Source: JAJZIH01 sp021785265 (GTDB taxonomy: Bacteria; Pseudomonadota; Gammaproteobacteria; JAKAQQ01). Taken from it: a stretch of DNA of 64,000 nucleotides. Below the pieces are notes generated by a model that was not told the DNA's origin, ran no database searches, and saw nothing but the letters and a program-made list of their open reading frames with translations. Positions 36,121 through 46,712 of the stretch are shown in pieces (positions within the stretch are counted from its first letter, which is position 1; every line of letters starts with the position of its first letter). Position numbers and translations under genes: made by a program. The DNA lies in NCBI GenBank assembly GCA_027338645.1, contig DAHWSH010000002.1, forward strand, positions 62,001 to 126,000, read 5' to 3'.

Positions 36121-36534
36121 ATGCTGATTGACAAAGATATTCCAGCGAGGGACGTACATTATCTTATCCGGAGCTATGGTGCGGGTTTTGTCCACATCAA
36201 CGAGACGCACCACACCCACCCTCTCATCGTCTCTCCCTGGGCGCCCCCAGCAGAATGGCCGGTGGAGGGGATCGAACGCCTCTCGCTGGAGCAGCTGGAA
36301 CCCGCGCTCGCCCTGGAACCGGAAATCCTTCTGATCGGCAGTGGAGCCGGCTTGGTTTTCCCCCCGGCCCGGCTGGCCGCTCACCTCCTGTCGCGCCGGA
36401 TCGGCCTCGAAGTCATGACCACGGCCTCGGCCTGCCGGACCTACAACATCCTGGCCATAGACGGCCGGCAGGTCGTAGCCGCGCTCCTGGTCACGGCGCC
36501 ACCCGATCCTTCAATCGAGCAGAGCTGCGGCTGA
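36121..36534 (+). CDS. DUF498 / Mth938-like protein
   Basis: A 137-residue single-domain protein. IRSYGAGFVHINETHHTHPLIV, EILLIGSGAGLVFPP and TTASACRTYNILAIDGRQVVAALL match the Mth938/NDUFAF3-like family. The mitochondrial relative NDUFAF3 assists complex I assembly; the bacterial function is not established. It is divergent from recJ and its end overlaps rpoS by 24 bases convergently. Confidence 0.88.
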   Translation: MLIDKDIPARDVHYLIRSYGAGFVHINETHHTHPLIVSPWAPPAEWPVEGIERLSLEQLEPALALEPEILLIGSGAGLVFPPARLAAHLLSRRIGLEVMTTASACRTYNILAIDGRQVVAALLVTAPPDPSIEQSCG

Positions 36535-37464
36535 GAAACCTCCGCGCATGAGGAGCTTCTTGAGCTTGTTCAAGGCCCGGATCTGGATCTGACGCACCGC
36601 CTCCGGGTTGAGCCGCATCGAACGGCCGATCCGATCCAGCGTTTCCTTGTCGCCCCCGGCAAACCCGAATCGGCGCTGCACCACCGAGCGGGATTGGGGA
36701 TCCAGTTCCTGCATCCACTGGTCGAGGAGATTTTCCACACCCAGTCGATGCAGAAACTCGATCGGATCGGTCGAGCTATCGTCCTCGATGAAATCCGCGA
36801 GGTTGTGCTCCGCTTCCGCGGCAACCGGCTGATCCAGGGAAGTCTGCTGGCGCGTATAGCGTTGGATCGTCCTGACTTCCTGGGCCTCCTGCCCGAGCTC
36901 GACGGCAACCTCCTCCAGTGTCGGCTTGCGCCCGAGCTGCTGGATCAACTTCTGCTCAGTGCGGAGCATCAGGTGGGCCTGTCGCGCACGGTTGATCGGG
37001 ATCCGGATATCGCCCCGCTGCTCGAAGAGCGCTTTTTCAATTCTCTGGCGGATCCAGAACATCGCATAGGTCGAAAAACGGATACCCCGCTCGGCATCAA
37101 AACCCTCCACGGCACGGATGAGCCCCAGGTTTCCCTCTTCGATGAGATCCATGAGCGGCGTCCCCCGACCGACATATCGCAGGGCCACCTTGATCACCAG
37201 ACGGAGATTGCCCTCGATCAGACGGTGACGGGCCGTCACATCGCCCTGCCGACTGCGTCGGCTCAGGTTGATTTCCTCCTGAACCGTGAGCAGGGGACGG
37301 AATCCGACTTCGTTGAGATAGCGTCGGGCCAGGCTCATGGAATCCTCTTCCGACCAGCCCTCTTCCCGAGCCCCCGGGGTGTCTCCTTCTGATTCGTCCT
37401 TCGGGCCGGGAGCCTCATCCAGTGGGCCTTCCTTTTTCATCCGAAAACCGTCCTTGGGGCTCAC
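36511..37464 (-). CDS. rpoS: RNA polymerase sigma factor RpoS, divergent
   Basis: A 317-residue group 2 sigma factor for stationary phase and stress. Region 1.2 is SMSLARRYLNEVGFRPLLT, region 2 includes RLIEGNLRLVIKVALRY and LIEEGNLGLIRAVEGFD, region 2.4 is WIRQRIEKALFEQRGDIRIP, region 4.2 ends in NPEAVRQIQIRALNKL (from residue 286). The nlpD-rpoS context identifies it. The promoter-reading residues are unusual: QRGDIRIP instead of QTRTIRLP-like, and NPEAVRQIQ instead of TRERVRQIQ. Start and nlpD stop share ATGA. Confidence 0.9.
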   Translation of the reverse strand: MSPKDGFRMKKEGPLDEAPGPKDESEGDTPGAREEGWSEEDSMSLARRYLNEVGFRPLLTVQEEINLSRRSRQGDVTARHRLIEGNLRLVIKVALRYVGRGTPLMDLIEEGNLGLIRAVEGFDAERGIRFSTYAMFWIRQRIEKALFEQRGDIRIPINRARQAHLMLRTEQKLIQQLGRKPTLEEVAVELGQEAQEVRTIQRYTRQQTSLDQPVAAEAEHNLADFIEDDSSTDPIEFLHRLGVENLLDQWMQELDPQSRSVVQRRFGFAGGDKETLDRIGRSMRLNPEAVRQIQIRALNKLKKLLMRGGFSAAALLD

Positions 37465-38153
37465 CGGCGAGGAAGCAGCGTCACGGGATTGATGGGCAGA
37501 CCATCCCGGCGAATTTCAAAGTGAAGGAGAGCCTGGCCATGCCGCACCCCCATTCGGGCAATGGGCTGTCCGGCCTGCACGATCATTCCTTCCTGGACAA
37601 TGATTTTCTGGTTGAATGCATAGGCACTCAGATACTCCGGGTCGTTACGGATGATGATAAGGCGTCCATAACCTGGAAGTCCACTACCGGCATACACCAC
37701 GCGCCCCGCATGCGCGGCAACCACGGTTTCACCGTCCTGGCCGGAGATATTGATCCCGCTCCCATTGAGACCCTGACCCGAGAAGGATCCCACCACCGTT
37801 CCGGCAGCGGGCCAGACCCAGGAGCCTCCGTACTGGTGCTGAGCCAGCGGCGCAGGAAGCGCCCTGTGCCGAGAGGATTCGGCCAGAGCCGGCCCTGATT
37901 TTCGGAGCAACAGACGTTCCCCCGGGTAGATCAGGTAGGGGGGGGCGATTCGGTTCCAGTTCGCAACCTGGCGGTAATCCAGCCGGTAGCGCCAGGCGAT
38001 CGAATAGAGGGTATCTCCGGGCTGCACCACGTAGGTTCCCGTCTGCTGCGCAGTGGGCCAGCGCAGCAGATTTGCGCATCCGGCCGTGAGGACGAAGCCA
38101 CCCACCAGACCAAGCAGGACCGCCATCCGGGAACCCGGCCGGAAATCGCTCAT
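37461..38153 (-). CDS. nlpD: Lipoprotein NlpD, LysM plus degenerate M23 domain
   Basis: A 230-residue lipoprotein that activates a septal amidase. The signal ends in lipobox LTAGC with C26. A LysM repeat (about 40-84: YVVQPGDTLYSIAWRY) binds peptidoglycan; the C-terminal M23 fold lacks the usual metal HxxxD (it reads GINISG) and the middle His (SAYAFN), keeping only LHFEIR, as in amidase activators NlpD/EnvC. It overlaps pcm and rpoS by four bases each. In enterics the rpoS promoter lies inside nlpD. Confidence 0.93.
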   Translation of the reverse strand: MSDFRPGSRMAVLLGLVGGFVLTAGCANLLRWPTAQQTGTYVVQPGDTLYSIAWRYRLDYRQVANWNRIAPPYLIYPGERLLLRKSGPALAESSRHRALPAPLAQHQYGGSWVWPAAGTVVGSFSGQGLNGSGINISGQDGETVVAAHAGRVVYAGSGLPGYGRLIIIRNDPEYLSAYAFNQKIIVQEGMIVQAGQPIARMGVRHGQALLHFEIRRDGLPINPVTLLPRR

Positions 38154-38812
38154 TCGAGCCCTTTCCGGCTGCGGACAAAAACGACCGGCCCGAGATCGGT
38201 TTCCGGGTAGTGATCCTCATCCGCCCGCTGGATGAGAACGAGGATTTGGCCGTGGGGCGTGATCTTGGGAACGACCAGCCGGCCACCCACCTTGAGCTGG
38301 CTTCGCAGTTGATCCGGGACGTGATGCACGGCAGCCGCGAGCAACATGGCCGAGCAACCCCCCGCACGGGGCCAGCCCTCAAGACCATCCCCATGATGCA
38401 GGTGGACATTGCGAAGGCCCAACCGAGACAGGGTTTCCCGGGCCCGGTCATGCAACGGGCGGATGCGTTCGATCGAATAGACTTCACGAAACAGGCCGGC
38501 CAGGATGGCGGTCTGGTAGCCGGAACCGGTCCCCACCTCGAGAACCCGGTCGCGCGGTCCTTCTGCCACCAGAACCTCGCTCATGCGGGCCACGATCCAC
38601 GGCTGCGAAATAGTCTGTCCATACCCGATCGGCAACGCTGTATCCTCGTAGGCCCGGATGGAAAGAGCTTCATCGACGAACCAGTGTCGGGGCACGCCAG
38701 CGATTTGGGCCAGAACCCGTTCGTCATGAATACCACTCTCTCGCAGACGCTGGACCAGCCGTTCCCGGGCACGGAGCGAGGTCATGCCGATTCCCGCCTG
38801 CGAGTCAGTCAT
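38150..38812 (-). CDS. pcm: Protein-L-isoaspartate O-methyltransferase
   Basis: A 220-residue SAM methyltransferase that repairs isoaspartyl damage. Visible are RHWFVDEALSIRAYEDTALPIGYGQTIS-type substrate loop, motif I VLEVGTGSGYQTAILAGL, and VHHVPDQLRSQLKVGGRLVVP. The surE-pcm-nlpD-rpoS order is classic. ATG at 38812 overlaps the surE stop by eight bases. The active loop and length agree with the family. Confidence 0.96.
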   Translation of the reverse strand: MTDSQAGIGMTSLRARERLVQRLRESGIHDERVLAQIAGVPRHWFVDEALSIRAYEDTALPIGYGQTISQPWIVARMSEVLVAEGPRDRVLEVGTGSGYQTAILAGLFREVYSIERIRPLHDRARETLSRLGLRNVHLHHGDGLEGWPRAGGCSAMLLAAAVHHVPDQLRSQLKVGGRLVVPKITPHGQILVLIQRADEDHYPETDLGPVVFVRSRKGLE

Positions 38813-39560
38813 GGGGAAGGGTGTCCAGCCACTGGGCCAGGGCCGGGAGCGCCGGATGCCGGGTCAGGTCGATCTCGAGCGGCGTCACGGATACCGCCCC
38901 AGAAGCCACAGCATGAAAATCGGTCCCCTCTCCCGCATCAGCCGCAGGTCCGGCCCGTCCGACCCAGTAAATCGGTCGGCCACGGGGATCCTGGGCGCGG
39001 ATTGCAGGTGAAGCCCGGTGCCGATGACCGAGCCGTGTGGCCCGAAAACCGTGCAGCTGGGCCCAGGGAATCGAGGGGACATTGACGTTGAGAATCGTAT
39101 CCGCAGGCCAGAGCACGGATTCCAGGTGATCCAGAATCACCCGGACCACCTCGAGTGCCGTCTCATACCGTCGGTCGGGAGCATCGACCAGGGAAACAGA
39201 AATCGCAGGCAGCCCGAGAAAACGTCCCTCCATGGCCGCCGCCACGGTGCCTGAATAAAGAACGTCATCCCCCAAATTGGACCCATCATTGATTCCCGAG
39301 ATCACGAGATCGGGTTCGCGGTCCAGGAGCCCCGTCAGCGCCAGATGAACACAATCGGTCGGAGTCCCATTGATCGAGTAGACGAGCGGGCCCAGCGATT
39401 CGACCCGCAGGGGATCATTGAGGGTGAGCGAGTTGCTGGCGCCGCTCCGGTTCCGGTCGGGTGCCACGATGATCACTTCCGCCTGGGGTCGAAGCGAGGC
39501 CGCCAGGAGGTTCAAGCCTGGCGCATTCCAGCCGTCATCATTGGTCAACAGGATCCGCAT
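38805..39560 (-). CDS. surE: 5'/3'-nucleotidase SurE
   Basis: A 251-residue divalent-metal nucleoside monophosphatase. MRILLTNDDGWNAPG holds the metal-binding DD at 8-9, GASNSLTL the next ligand, and SGINDGSNLGDDVLYSGTVAAA the conserved Asn motif. The open frame runs 60 codons upstream, but ATG 39560 is the standard SurE start. First gene of the surE-pcm-nlpD-rpoS stress block, divergent from the Smr gene. Confidence 0.96.
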   Translation of the reverse strand: MRILLTNDDGWNAPGLNLLAASLRPQAEVIIVAPDRNRSGASNSLTLNDPLRVESLGPLVYSINGTPTDCVHLALTGLLDREPDLVISGINDGSNLGDDVLYSGTVAAAMEGRFLGLPAISVSLVDAPDRRYETALEVVRVILDHLESVLWPADTILNVNVPSIPWAQLHGFRATRLGHRHRASPAIRAQDPRGRPIYWVGRAGPAADAGEGTDFHAVASGAVSVTPLEIDLTRHPALPALAQWLDTLPHD

Positions 39561-39616
39561 GGCAAAAACCCGCTCCCCGCTATACAATCCCCACCCGTGC
39601 TCTTCCACCGATCGGT

Positions 39617-40225
39617 GTGACCCCGATGAGCAGGCGCGATTCCACGCTGACCCCGACTCCTGAAGAACGTCTGAGTTTCCGTCAGGCGATGGCTCGGGCC
39701 GGGGTTCAGCCGACACACCGGGTCGCCGAAAAACCCGCACCCCCCAAACCGAAGCCCCACGCCCGGCATCGTCGGCAGGCCGAGCACGAGATCCTTGAGG
39801 CCTCCCTCAAGGGAGGGCTCGGCCAACCGGATCTCGGGGAAGCCGAGGCCACGCAGTTCCGGATCATGGGCGTCCAGCGGACGGTCCTGGAAAAACTCCG
39901 GCGCGGGCTGATCCCCTGTCAGGGTCGACTGGATCTCCATGGACTGACCCTCACGGACGCACAAGCGACTCTTGCCCGGTTTCTCAAGGACGCGGTCGAT
40001 TCGGATCATTCCTGTGTGCTCATCATCCACGGCAAGGGCATTCATTCCGGAAACCAGGGTCCCGTGCTGCGCCCCGCGGTTCTCGAGTGGCTGAGAGAAC
40101 GTCACGAGGTCCTCGCCTACGCCACTCCCCGTCATTGCGAAGGGGGCAGTGGTGCCACTTACGTGTTGCTGCGCCGCGGCCGATCCAGACCCGGGTCGCG
40201 ACGCTTGCGAAAAGAATCGACATAA
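39617..40225 (+). CDS. Smr-domain DNA endonuclease-like protein
   Basis: A 202-residue protein with a C-terminal Smr domain. QGRLDLHGLTLTDAQATL contains the LDLHG motif, VLIIHGKGIHSGNQG the HGKG motif and EGGSGATYVLLRR the closing GGSGA. The N-terminal 110 residues are a charged, Pro-rich extension typical of SmrA/YdaL-like proteins. Such domains nick DNA or RNA. GTG at 39617 or ATG at 39626 could start it. It overlaps the convergent hydratase gene by 67 bases. Confidence 0.88.
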   Translation: MTPMSRRDSTLTPTPEERLSFRQAMARAGVQPTHRVAEKPAPPKPKPHARHRRQAEHEILEASLKGGLGQPDLGEAEATQFRIMGVQRTVLEKLRRGLIPCQGRLDLHGLTLTDAQATLARFLKDAVDSDHSCVLIIHGKGIHSGNQGPVLRPAVLEWLRERHEVLAYATPRHCEGGSGATYVLLRRGRSRPGSRRLRKEST

Positions 40226-40950
40226 TGGTGCAGGGCCTCCTGCGTCTCGGGTCGAAACCAGAAGGTCACGAGGGTTTCGACCTCCCCCGGATCCTGATCC
40301 ATGAACGCGAGATCCCTTCTCGAAATCTCGCGCGTCGCCTGGAAAGCTACCTGAGGCAGAGCGAGCCATTGCCTGGCCTTCTCGAGGGTGCATTCCAAAA
40401 CCCGGTCTGGGGCTGCGATCTCGTCCACAAGGCCGATGGCATAGGCTTGATCAGAGCCGATGAGCTGTCCATCCATGACCAGAGATCCGGCACGTCGCGT
40501 TCCCACGAGACGCACGAGTGCACGCTGGATCAGGTGCGGAACCGGCAGACCAACCTGCACCTCGTTGAGTCCGACCCGGTAGTCTCCCTGCGCCATCACC
40601 CGATAGTCGGCATACAGGCACAAAACGGTCCCGCCAGCCGGGCTGTGGCCGGTCATGGCCGCCAGAACCGGTCTGGGACTTCGCGCGATCGTTCTCAGGA
40701 GCGTGATCAACTGCTGCCAGAAAAGGGTCATCGCGGCTGGGTTGAGCCCGAGGAGTGCGGGCAGGTCCAGGCCGGCTGAAAAAATACCGGGCTGGCCAGA
40801 AAGAACAAATGCGCGGACCGTGGGGTCGGCAGGAGTCTGCAATGATTCCAGGAGTTCCTGGATCAGACCCGGGTCAAGGGCATTGACCGGTGGCCGATTC
40901 ATCTGGATCTCCCGGATGGGCCCATGATCGCGGATGGCGAGACCCGTCAT
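40159..40950 (-). CDS. Enoyl-CoA hydratase/isomerase family protein
   Basis: A 263-residue crotonase-fold protein. The oxyanion-hole loops are FSAGLDLPALL and GHSPAGGTVLCLYADYRV. GLNEVQVGLPVP resembles the delta3-delta2 enoyl-CoA isomerase (ECI1) subgroup more than classical hydratase, since the hydratase catalytic Glu pair is not obvious. The substrate is therefore a fatty acyl-CoA, reaction uncertain. It overlaps ftsB by four bases (ATGA), an odd partner for a division gene. Confidence 0.82.
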   Translation of the reverse strand: MTGLAIRDHGPIREIQMNRPPVNALDPGLIQELLESLQTPADPTVRAFVLSGQPGIFSAGLDLPALLGLNPAAMTLFWQQLITLLRTIARSPRPVLAAMTGHSPAGGTVLCLYADYRVMAQGDYRVGLNEVQVGLPVPHLIQRALVRLVGTRRAGSLVMDGQLIGSDQAYAIGLVDEIAAPDRVLECTLEKARQWLALPQVAFQATREISRRDLAFMDQDPGEVETLVTFWFRPETQEALHHYVDSFRKRRDPGLDRPRRSNT

Positions 40951-41306
40951 GGTCTTGAAGGCCCGTGGGGAGAGGGTCGAGAAGAAGCCCGACGACGGAG
41001 GTGGGAGGCCGGGGTGCGTCCCGAATGGACAATTTCGTAGAAGGTCTCACCCGGACGGATGAAATCCAGATCACCTCTCGCCTGCTGGGCGACCGCACCA
41101 GTGCCTTTTTCCAAGCTCATCACCTCTGCGTAGAGCATGCGGTTCGTCCGTTCAAGCCGCCGGTTGAGGTGCTGCTGGCGGCGAATGGCACGGGCCAGAC
41201 CGGCATCTTCCGGAAAGCTGTCACGTGACCACCACAGCTGTTTCTGGGCCAGCACGATCAACCCCCCCAAGGCCAACCACAGCAACCATTTCCGGCTAAA
41301 GCGCAT
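40947..41306 (-). CDS. ftsB: Cell division protein FtsB
   Basis: A 119-residue bitopic division protein that forms FtsQLB. One membrane helix at about 7-20 (WLLWLALGGLIVLA) is followed by a coiled coil (LARAIRRQQHLNRRLERTNRML) and the family signature EVMSLEKGTGAVAQQARGDL and FIRPGETFYEIV. A basic C-terminal tail after EIV is longer than in E. coli. ATG 41306 overlaps the kdsA stop by 11 bases. The enolase gene usually found between kdsA and ftsB is missing. Confidence 0.93.
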   Translation of the reverse strand: MRFSRKWLLWLALGGLIVLAQKQLWWSRDSFPEDAGLARAIRRQQHLNRRLERTNRMLYAEVMSLEKGTGAVAQQARGDLDFIRPGETFYEIVHSGRTPASHLRRRASSRPSPHGPSRP

Positions 41307-42121
41307 CGATCTGTTCGGGGTAGGGACGGGCTTTGACCACACGGTCCAGTTCATGGAGACCCGCCAGCAGTTCCTCCATTCGAGAAAGTGGATACATGTT
41401 CAGGCCATCGCTCGGCGCCCGCTCCGGGTGGGGATGGGTTTCCATAAAAAGCCCGGCGACACCCGCGCCTACGGCTGCCCGCGCCAGAACGGGAACCATC
41501 TCGCGTTGTCCCCCGGACTGGTTTCCCAATGCACCCGGTTGTTGCACCGAATGGGTCGCGTCGAAAATCACCGGGCAGCCGGTTTTTCGCATGATCGCGA
41601 GTCCCCGCATGTCCACCACCAGGTTCTGGTAACCGAAGCTGAAACCCCGCTCACAGACCCAGATCTGCCGGTTGCCGACTGCAAACGCCTTCTCGACCAC
41701 GTTCCGCATCTCCCAGGGAGACAGGAACTGCCCTTTCTTGATGTTGACCGGCTTGCCGGCCCGGGCCACCTTCTGGATGAAATTCGTCTGGCGACAAAGA
41801 AACGCCGGGGTTTGCAGCACATCCACCACAGCGGCCACTTCCCCGATCGGGGTATCCTCGTGGACATCCGTGAGGACAGGCACTGCATAATGCTTTTTGA
41901 CGGCCTCGAGAACCTTCAATCCCTCCTCGAGGTTCGGCCCACGGAAGCTCAGATGGGAACTGCGGTTTGCCTTGTCATACGAGGACTTGAAGACGAACGG
42001 GATCGACAAACGGTCCGTGATTCGCACGAGTTCACCTGCGATTTCCATGACCAGGTCTTCATTCTCGATCACACAGGGCCCCGCGATCAGGAAGAACGGC
42101 CGGTCGTTGCCCATCGAGAAA

Positions 42122-42135
<14 letters not shown>
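41296..42135 (-). CDS. kdsA: 3-deoxy-8-phosphooctulonate synthase (KDO-8-P synthase)
   Basis: A 279-residue TIM-barrel aldolase joining PEP and arabinose 5-phosphate in KDO synthesis for lipopolysaccharide. It shows FFLIAGPCVIENEDL, FKSSYDKANRSS, VLTDVHEDTP, FLCRQTNFIQ, FDATHSVQQPG and FMETHPHPERAPSDG. The N-terminal motif has Cys-free metal-independent features of the E. coli type. It overlaps the pyrG end by 14 bases. It also indicates a Gram-negative envelope. Confidence 0.97.
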
Positions 42136-43798
<1,663 letters not shown>

Positions 43799-43932
43799 AG
43801 CGTTTGAATAATAGCACAAGCTCGGATGGTTTTTGATGCAATCCAAAGCCACGAACGGATGAATCGGATACTGCGAGCGGACGGCACCCGTCGCGGCCCG
43901 TACCCACGCGGGTTGCAGAGGCGGATGAGGTC

Positions 43933-43961
43933 TTGGCGACCCCCAGAGTCCTGTGTTAGGC
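43933..43961 (+). promoter_or_regulatory. Possible promoter of the ACP-MMPL-ketosynthase operon
   Basis: TTGGCG and TTAGGC stand 17 bases apart in the 240-base gap between pyrG and the ACP gene. The -10 is poor, so this is only the best candidate seen. No obvious operator repeats accompany it. Confidence 0.25.
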
Positions 43962-44090
43962 TGAAGCCGGCACGGGGTGTGCAGGGCCTCGTTGCCCGAA
44001 CCCTCATTCCCTACCCTGCCTACAAGTGATTGCCCCCCTATGACAACGTCGGCCTCTCCTTTTTTTCAACCCGAGGAAAGCGATGGAGCG

Positions 44091-44381
44091 ATGACAGCCG
44101 ACAAGACCCGCCCATCCCCTCTCAGCGATTGGCAGCGTGAAATCGCCACCGTTCTGGTTCACGCGGTCAAGCTCAGGCGCCCACCGGACGGCATCGACCC
44201 CGATGAGCCACTGTTCGGGGATCAAGGACTCGGACTCGATTCCATCGACGCCCTGGAGTTGTCGCTGGAACTGTCCAAGCGGTACGGCATCCAGATCCAA
44301 GCGGATCGCGCGGAATCCCAAGAGATTTTCCGCAACCTCAACCAGCTCAGCCTCTATGTGGCCCAGAACCGGACCCGCTGA
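44091..44381 (+). CDS. Acyl carrier protein of the APE-like operon
   Basis: A 96-residue ACP. LFGDQGLGLDSIDALELSLEL carries Ser51 for 4'-phosphopantetheine, and the DSIDALEL form is typical of dedicated ACPs in aryl polyene clusters rather than of FabB-type AcpP (DSLDTVEL). It would hold the growing chain for the ketosynthase here. ATG 44091 has GGAG very close and GAGGA 14 bases away; an in-frame ATG at 44040 would add 17 residues. The next gene overlaps its end by 26 bases. Confidence 0.85.
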   Translation: MTADKTRPSPLSDWQREIATVLVHAVKLRRPPDGIDPDEPLFGDQGLGLDSIDALELSLELSKRYGIQIQADRAESQEIFRNLNQLSLYVAQNRTR

Positions 44382-45774
44382 CCGGATTTCCCACGTCACC
44401 CTCGTCCGTACCCCTCCCCGGTGGCCACTCGACCAACCGATACCGCTTCTATGGAGCCCACAGCCACTCACCAGCCGGGTCAGCGATCCCCGATTCGAAT
44501 TCGAGATCTCGTCCCCGGAGGGCACCGGGGATGACCCTGACCGGAATCCTTCATCCGTCATGGTCAATCTGGCTCAGGATTTCCACTCCTTTGCCCAGTG
44601 CCTGCTCTGGGCTCGCCGACATCGGATGCGGGTCCTTCTGGCACCGGACCGGCAAAGTGCCACCGCAGTGCTCGGCAGCCTGTCGCCTCCTGCCCCGTCC
44701 TGCCTGTTTTTCGAGGAGGACGAAAGCCCGGGCGGCACCCGACCCGCGATCCCATGCCCCGATGCGCCAAGCACCCAGCGGGGACGGAGGCGGGTAAAAT
44801 CCCTACCCCGGGGCCGGATTGCCCTGTGGAGTTCCGGCACCACGCAGTCTCCCGGACTGCATTTCAAATCCTGGACACAACTTCTGGAAAGTGTCGATGC
44901 CATCAGTCGAAGGGTTCGGATCCGGCGTTTCAGCCACGTGCTGTCGACTGTCCCCCCCTATCATCTATACGGCCTTGAGCACGGCCTGTTCATGCCCTGG
45001 CGCAATGGAGTCCCCCTGTACCGAAGGCGACTGTTTTTCCCCTCCGACGTCCGGGAGGCCGCCATGCTGGGGAAACGCCCCGTTCTGGTCACCACGCCTT
45101 TTCACCTGCGGGCACTGGTCGAGAGCGGGCTCACGGTGACCGGACTCGGCCTGATCGTCTGCTCCACCGCACCCCTCTCGACCGCATTGGCCCGGGAGTC
45201 GGAGGGGCGGTTCAACGCGCCGGTCATGGAAGTCTATGGCAGCACGGAAACCGGCGCACTGGCCACTCGGAGAACGGTCCGCGAGGCGCCTTGGCACCTC
45301 TTGGATCATGTGAGACTGTCGCGGCGGGGGGGGCGCCCTTGCCTGGTCCGGTGCCGGACGGGAACGGCCCAGTTTCTGGACGACGAAGTGGAAGTCCTCG
45401 ACTCCTCCCACCTGCGTCTCCTCGGACGGCGGCAGGATATTGTCAAGGTCGCGGGACGGCGCGCTTCGCTTTCCGCACTCAACGATGCACTCCTCGAAAT
45501 CCCGGGAGTGAGGTCAGGGGCGTTTTACCAGCCTCAAGAGCAGGAAATCCGAGGGGGGCCCAGACGGCTCGTGGCCTTTGTCACGGCTCCAGGCATCCCG
45601 GAGGAATCGATTCTGATCCAACTCCGAAAACGTATCGAAGGCATTTTCCTGCCGCGACCGCTCATTGTGGTCAAAGACATTCCCCACCTACCCACCGGCA
45701 AGATCAGCCATGCCGTACTGGACGGGCTCTACCGTGAACACGTGGCGATCCCCGATGACCCCGCTTCCGGATGA
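44356..45774 (+). CDS. Acyl-adenylating ligase (AMP-binding)
   Basis: A 472-residue ANL-superfamily enzyme. The P-loop is SSGTTQSPG at 159-167, followed by VYGSTETGAL at 293-302, GRRQDIVKVAGRR hinge at 358-369 and the catalytic PTGKIS Lys449. It should activate a carboxylic acid, in APE systems an aryl acid starter such as 4-hydroxycinnamate, and load it on an ACP; the substrate here is unknown. The first 150 residues are short and degenerate compared with 4-coumarate ligases. The start is uncertain: ATG 44356 is the only early one. The stop overlaps the next ATG. Confidence 0.82.
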   Translation: MWPRTGPADRISHVTLVRTPPRWPLDQPIPLLWSPQPLTSRVSDPRFEFEISSPEGTGDDPDRNPSSVMVNLAQDFHSFAQCLLWARRHRMRVLLAPDRQSATAVLGSLSPPAPSCLFFEEDESPGGTRPAIPCPDAPSTQRGRRRVKSLPRGRIALWSSGTTQSPGLHFKSWTQLLESVDAISRRVRIRRFSHVLSTVPPYHLYGLEHGLFMPWRNGVPLYRRRLFFPSDVREAAMLGKRPVLVTTPFHLRALVESGLTVTGLGLIVCSTAPLSTALARESEGRFNAPVMEVYGSTETGALATRRTVREAPWHLLDHVRLSRRGGRPCLVRCRTGTAQFLDDEVEVLDSSHLRLLGRRQDIVKVAGRRASLSALNDALLEIPGVRSGAFYQPQEQEIRGGPRRLVAFVTAPGIPEESILIQLRKRIEGIFLPRPLIVVKDIPHLPTGKISHAVLDGLYREHVAIPDDPASG

Positions 45775-46712
45775 GGCGGGTTCGGATGATGCGCAAAGAG
45801 GGAACATCGGCCCCGGCTCCAAGCATGAACTGGCAAAACCAGCCCGACCGGGGTACACCGGAGGCCATTCGACTGATCCTCTGGATTACCCGCAAAATCG
45901 GGTACACCGCCGGGCGCCTGTTCTTGCCACCCATCGTCCTGTACTTTCTCCTGACTTCCCGGCAGGCCACCCGTTCCTCAAGGAATTTTCTCATGCATGC
46001 GCGGGGCCGTCAGCGGATCATGACCTGGGAGATTTACCTTCATCTCTGGACTTATGCAGCCACGCTCCACGACCGAATTCTCCTGACCCAAGGCCCGGAT
46101 CGGCGGTACCAGTTCGCGAGCGAAGGACTCGAGCTTCTGCAAAAGGCCTTGGCCGCGGGGAGAGGCGTTTTACTGCTGGGTTCCCATTTGGGCAGCTTTG
46201 AGGTCATGCGCTCCATGGGGGAGTCTGCCCATCTCCCCCTCAAGATCGTCATGCATCCGGCCGAAGGCCGACCGGTCACCTCTTTCCTCGAAAGTTTCGG
46301 CAACCCGGACCCGCACTCCGTCATCTGGACCGATAATCCCTATGCCATGCTGGCCATGCAGGCCCATCTCCAGTCCGGGGGGGTTCTGGCCCTGCTCGCA
46401 GATCGCGTCCCCCGGTCCTCGCGTGCCTGGAAAACGGGTTTCCTCGGCCAGCAAGCCGAGTTCCCACTGACCCCATTTTATCTCGCGGCACGGCTGTCCC
46501 CGGCGATTTTCACTTTTTACTGCATCCACGAGCGGGCGCGACACTACCGGATCAAGGTCGAACCCCTGGTCAACCCACCTCAGGCGACCCTCGAGGAGAA
46601 AGCGCTCTGCATCGGACAGGAATATGTGCGACGGCTGGAACGTGAGGCTCATCGCCATCCCATGAATTGGTTCAACTTCTACAATTTCTGGCTTCCTCCG
46701 GATCCGCCGTGA
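45771..46712 (+). CDS. LpxL/HtrB-type lysophospholipid acyltransferase
   Basis: A 313-residue membrane-associated acyltransferase. A hydrophobic segment lies at about 50-62; the catalytic HX4E motif is SHLGSFE with H139 and E144, then ALLADRVPRSSRAWKTGF and MNWFNFYNFW near the C terminus. Similar LPLAT genes occur in APE clusters and may attach the polyene to a lipid head. It starts with ATGA overlap to the ligase and ends with GTGA overlap to the next gene. Confidence 0.85.
   Translation: MRRVRMMRKEGTSAPAPSMNWQNQPDRGTPEAIRLILWITRKIGYTAGRLFLPPIVLYFLLTSRQATRSSRNFLMHARGRQRIMTWEIYLHLWTYAATLHDRILLTQGPDRRYQFASEGLELLQKALAAGRGVLLLGSHLGSFEVMRSMGESAHLPLKIVMHPAEGRPVTSFLESFGNPDPHSVIWTDNPYAMLAMQAHLQSGGVLALLADRVPRSSRAWKTGFLGQQAEFPLTPFYLAARLSPAIFTFYCIHERARHYRIKVEPLVNPPQATLEEKALCIGQEYVRRLEREAHRHPMNWFNFYNFWLPPDPP

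Noticed and set aside
40159..40950. The crotonase-fold gene as a replacement of enolase
   Set aside because: Its motifs are those of enoyl-CoA hydratase/isomerase; enolase belongs to a different fold.
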